A stretch of DNA of 8,921 nucleotides, from positions 1 to 8,921 of the forward strand of contig WQYS01000082.1 in assembly GCA_009781125.1 (NCBI GenBank), given 5' to 3'. The notes under the pieces are model-generated. The model did no database searches. It worked only from the letters and a program-made list of their open reading frames with translations, and had not been told where the DNA came from. Positions within the stretch are counted from its first letter, which is position 1; every line of letters begins with the position of its first letter. Below are positions 5,203-8,921 of the stretch, in pieces. The translations under genes and the position numbers were made by a program. Origin of the DNA: Acidobacteriaceae bacterium (GTDB lineage: Bacteria; Acidobacteriota; Terriglobia; Terriglobales; Acidobacteriaceae).

Positions 5203-5410
5203 CCGGGTGCCCCATCCTTCGTCCGCAGCGGCGCGGGAGGGTAATCCCATACTTCTCTGGCGGACGAAGGGTGGGACGGTACACGGCTCAACTTGCCATA
5301 GTTTGGTCGGGGAAATGGTTGATGGAGCATCCTGCTTTCCCACCCTTCGTCCGCCTGTAAGACAAGGGCCACGCTGACCCGTCTCGGCGGACGAAGGATG
5401 GGGCACCCGG
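5203..5410. repeat. Pair of inverted hairpin repeats (BIME-like)
   Basis: Two copies of a roughly 73-base hairpin element lie in opposite orientation, separated by a 61-base spacer (5277-5337). Copy 1 spans 5203-5276 and copy 2 spans 5338-5410. The outer ends (5203-5226 and 5387-5410) are a perfect 24-bp inverted repeat, and the inner ends (5259-5276 and 5338-5355) a perfect 18-bp inverted repeat. The core GCGGACGAAGG or its complement therefore occurs four times in alternating orientation, and within each copy it forms a stem around a 31-32-base loop. The loops have diverged more than the stems. The array fills most of the ald-to-kinase gap and contains no ORF. It resembles the REP/BIME class; I recall similar GTGCCCCATCCTTCG-type repeats in Terriglobia but could not search. 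Confidence 0.8.
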
Positions 5411-5444
5411 ACTTTTGTGGTTGGCATCGAGCCGGAGGACGGAA

Positions 5445-7804
5445 ATGGCGGCACAGAGCAACAGGCGTAAGGTGCGCAGCATCGTGCTGGGAACGAGCGC
5501 CTTGTTGCTGCTGATTGTCTTTGTCGTGCTCAACGCATTCAACGAGCCTTACTTCGATCCGGAGACGACGGAATACATTTTTCTGTACACGGGGCTTTCC
5601 GTCGTTGTCTTTCTGCTCTTTGTCGCCGCGCTGATTCTGCTGATCCGCAACATCTTCAAGCTGTACGCCGAGCAGCGCAGCCGCGTCATGGGAACGCGCC
5701 TGCGTACGCGGCTGCTGTGGGGAGCGGTGCTGGTCAGCCTGGTGCCTCTGATGTTCATGTTTGGCTTCAGCTATCTGCTGTTGAACCGCGCCGTGGAGCG
5801 GTGGCAGTCGCAGCCGGTGACGGAGATGGGCGGTGCCAGCAATCGCATATCCGCGGAGCTTTCGCGCTACGCTACGGCCAACGCGCAGGCCGAGGCGGGA
5901 TCGATCGCGGCGGGTCTGCCCGATGTGGCTCGCGAGGACATAACGGAGTCCGGCCTGCAAAAGCAGTTGCAGAATGTCTTGCAGTTGCACGAGATGTCGT
6001 TGCAAGACGGCTTCGCCATGATCTATCGCGGCCATCGCGCCATGGCCGCCATTCAGATGCCGCGTCTGGAGGGCGCGAAGATGCAGCTAAGGGCGTGGCC
6101 GACAGGCGCCAGCGGGACCAGTAGGGAATCGTCTCCGGAAAAGCTCCTTGCCAGCGGTGTGTATCCCGACGATGAGCTGATCTTTGCCGCGGCACAGCGG
6201 TCCGATACACCGCTACTCCGTATTGGCGAAAACGACTACACGCTGGGAGCCGCAACGACGCAAGACGGCGCCACGGTCGTTGTAGGCTTGCCGGTTCCAC
6301 AGGGCGTGACCGAGGCCATGACGAGCTTGAATCATGCGGCCACGGCCTACTGGACGCTGGTGCGCAGCCGCCGTCCGCTGCGCACTCTGTATTTGTTATT
6401 GCTGATGATGATGACCGGTTTGGCGATGTTCGTCTCCTCCTGGCTGGTGCTTCATCTCTCCCGGCAGGTGACCAAGCCGGTGGAGGCGCTGGCCGACGCC
6501 ATGGCCGCGATCTCGTCGGGAGACTACGCACAGCGCGTCAAGGAAGGCGCCACCGAAGAGCTGGGCGAGCTGGTGCGCAGCTTCAATCACATGGCCGCCG
6601 ATCTTGAGGGAAGCCGCCGGGCCGTCGAGGAATCGACGGTTCAGCTCAGCGCGGCGAACAGGGCGCTGGAGACCCGCCGCAGCGAGCTGGAGACGATGCT
6701 GCAGACGATCCCCAGCGGCGTGGCGATGCTGAACTCCGAGCGCCGGATCACCATGGCCAATCGCGCCTTGACGGAGATGATCGCGCGCGGCGCGGAGCCG
6801 TTTACCGGCGTAAGCATGGAGAATGCGTTTCCATCTGAGATTGCCGAGGTTCTGGACAAGCTGATTGGACGCAGCCGCAGAATGGGCTCCGCCTCCAGCG
6901 AGGTGGAGATGCCCAGCGCCAGCATTGGAGGTACGCTGCATCTGCTGGCCACGGTGGCGCTGCTGGAATCTGCTGTGAACGATCGCGGGCGGCGCGAGCC
7001 GATTGGCTACGTTGTTGTGCTTGAGGACGCAACCGAGCTGCTCCATGCGCAGAGGCAGTCGGCGTGGAAGGAAGTGGCGCGCCGGGTCGCGCATGAGATT
7101 AAGAATCCCCTGACGTCGATCGGCCTCAGCGCGGAGCAGATTCGCAGGCATGTTCAGCGGCTCGGCGAGACGCTCGACGCGCACCGCGTGGAGTCGGCCT
7201 CGCCGGGTGTGATCGCCCGCTGCAGCGGAGTCATTCTCTCATCGGTGGAGACGCTGCGTGCGCTGGTAGATCAGTTCTCGTCGCTGGCTCAGTTTCCTAC
7301 GGCTCGCCCGCAACCTTCGGATTTGAACAGTATTGTCGAGAACTCGCTGGCCCTGTTCGCAGGCAGGATGCAGGACATTCGCATCGTGCGCCGGCTGGCG
7401 GAGGGGCTGCCGCTGGTGATGGCCGATCCCGAGGCCATGAAGCGCGCCTTGAGCAATCTGATCGACAACGCTGCCGAGGCTATGCAGAGCAGTCTGCTGC
7501 GCGAGCTGCACATCGAAACCTGTATGGCGGAAAATGGAATGGTGGAGCTGGCGGTTGCCGACACCGGCCCCGGAGTGACGCGCGAGATGCAGGAGCGCCT
7601 GTTTCTGCCGTATTTTTCGACCAAGCAGCGCGGTACCGGACTGGGGCTGGCGATCGCTGCCAAGATCGTTCAGGAACACGAGGGAACCATTCGCGTAGAG
7701 AAAAACATTCCGGCAGGAGCGAGGTTTATCGTGGAGCTTCGTCCGGTGCCGGGAAGCGAAACTAATCCCGAAGCCGTGGTGTCTCATGAAGGTGGAGAGA
7801 AATC

Positions 7805-7808
<4 letters not shown>
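5445..7808 (+). CDS. ntrY: NtrY-type membrane sensor histidine kinase
   Basis: 787 residues. Predicted order: three membrane segments near the N-terminus (about 13-31, 46-67, 89-113), a roughly 200-residue extracytoplasmic region (about 114-308), a fourth membrane segment (313-337), HAMP linker (338-391), a short coiled region, PAS domain (about 415-530), the HisKA dimerisation helix with phospho-acceptor His550 (RRVAHEIKNPLTSIG), and the HATPase domain with N box NLIDNAAEAM (671-680), G1 DTGPG (706-710), F box YFSTK (723-727) and G2 GTGLGL (730-735). This layout is that of NtrY, which senses an envelope, redox or nitrogen-related signal and phosphorylates NtrX; the signal here is unknown. 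The ATG at 5445 is chosen over an upstream in-frame ATG (5415) because GGAGG sits 6 bases before it. The stop overlaps the regulator's TTG start. Confidence 0.9.

Positions 7809-8921
<1,113 letters not shown>

Noticed and set aside
5203..5410. The repeated GCGGACGAAGG cores as a CRISPR array
   Set aside because: The copies alternate in orientation, the spacing is uneven (about 32, 67 and 31 bases), and there are no cas genes. The structure is hairpin repeats.
3120..6035. A 971-codon open frame on the minus strand across ald, the repeat region and the kinase N-terminus
   Set aside because: It is rich in Arg, His, Gln and Ala and has no recognisable domain. It overlaps three well-supported features, and its right part reads the mreB gene in the wrong frame. 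This is a high-GC shadow frame.

Overview
This window looks like a chromosomal segment of an Acidobacteriota bacterium, probably class Terriglobia (the Edaphobacter/Granulicella/Terriglobus group). I infer this from the high-GC coding style, a NtrY/NtrX pair whose regulator has a degenerate sigma-54 contact loop, an MreB with an EQA signature, and two kinds of intergenic palindromic repeat that I associate from memory with these genomes. No database search was possible, so the taxonomic call is moderate.

Left part (1-1342), plus strand: the C-terminal end of a cell-wall transpeptidase (PBP2-like, cut by the window edge), then ridA (enamine/imine deaminase) and msrB (methionine-R-sulfoxide reductase) 19 bases apart. 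A palindromic repeat element (about 1158-1270) and a strong bidirectional rho-independent terminator (1315-1341) follow. The terminator also ends rpmB (ribosomal protein L28), which converges from the minus strand. rpmB has a recognisable promoter and a roughly 125-base leader with mutually exclusive hairpins.

Middle accessory part (1744-2841): a parDE toxin-antitoxin operon with a palindromic operator candidate on its -10 element, converging on a small AT-rich HNH-nuclease-like gene on the minus strand. The HNH gene starts with GTG 13 bases after the mreB stop and could be co-transcribed with mreB. Its base composition (about 40-48% GC by hand count of four 60-base lines, against 73% for a line of mreB) suggests horizontal acquisition.

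Core part (2855-5165): mreB (minus) and ald, alanine dehydrogenase (plus), are divergent across a short region carrying two different tandem repeats and opposing TACAAT-type -10 candidates. MreB has Gln where the ATP-hydrolysis Glu (E140 of Caulobacter MreB) is expected; actin has Gln at the equivalent site.

Right part (5166-8921): an intergenic region holding two inverted copies of a hairpin repeat (four copies of one 11-12 base core), then a NtrY-type membrane histidine kinase overlapping a NtrX-type response regulator that starts with TTG and runs off the right edge. The two form a translationally coupled two-component system. The regulator's AAA+ domain has intact ATPase motifs but no GAFTGA loop, so it probably does not work as a classical sigma-54 activator.

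I see no convincing undescribed multi-gene system. The most unusual signals are the MreB active-site change, the NtrX loop, the rpmB leader and the repeat elements.
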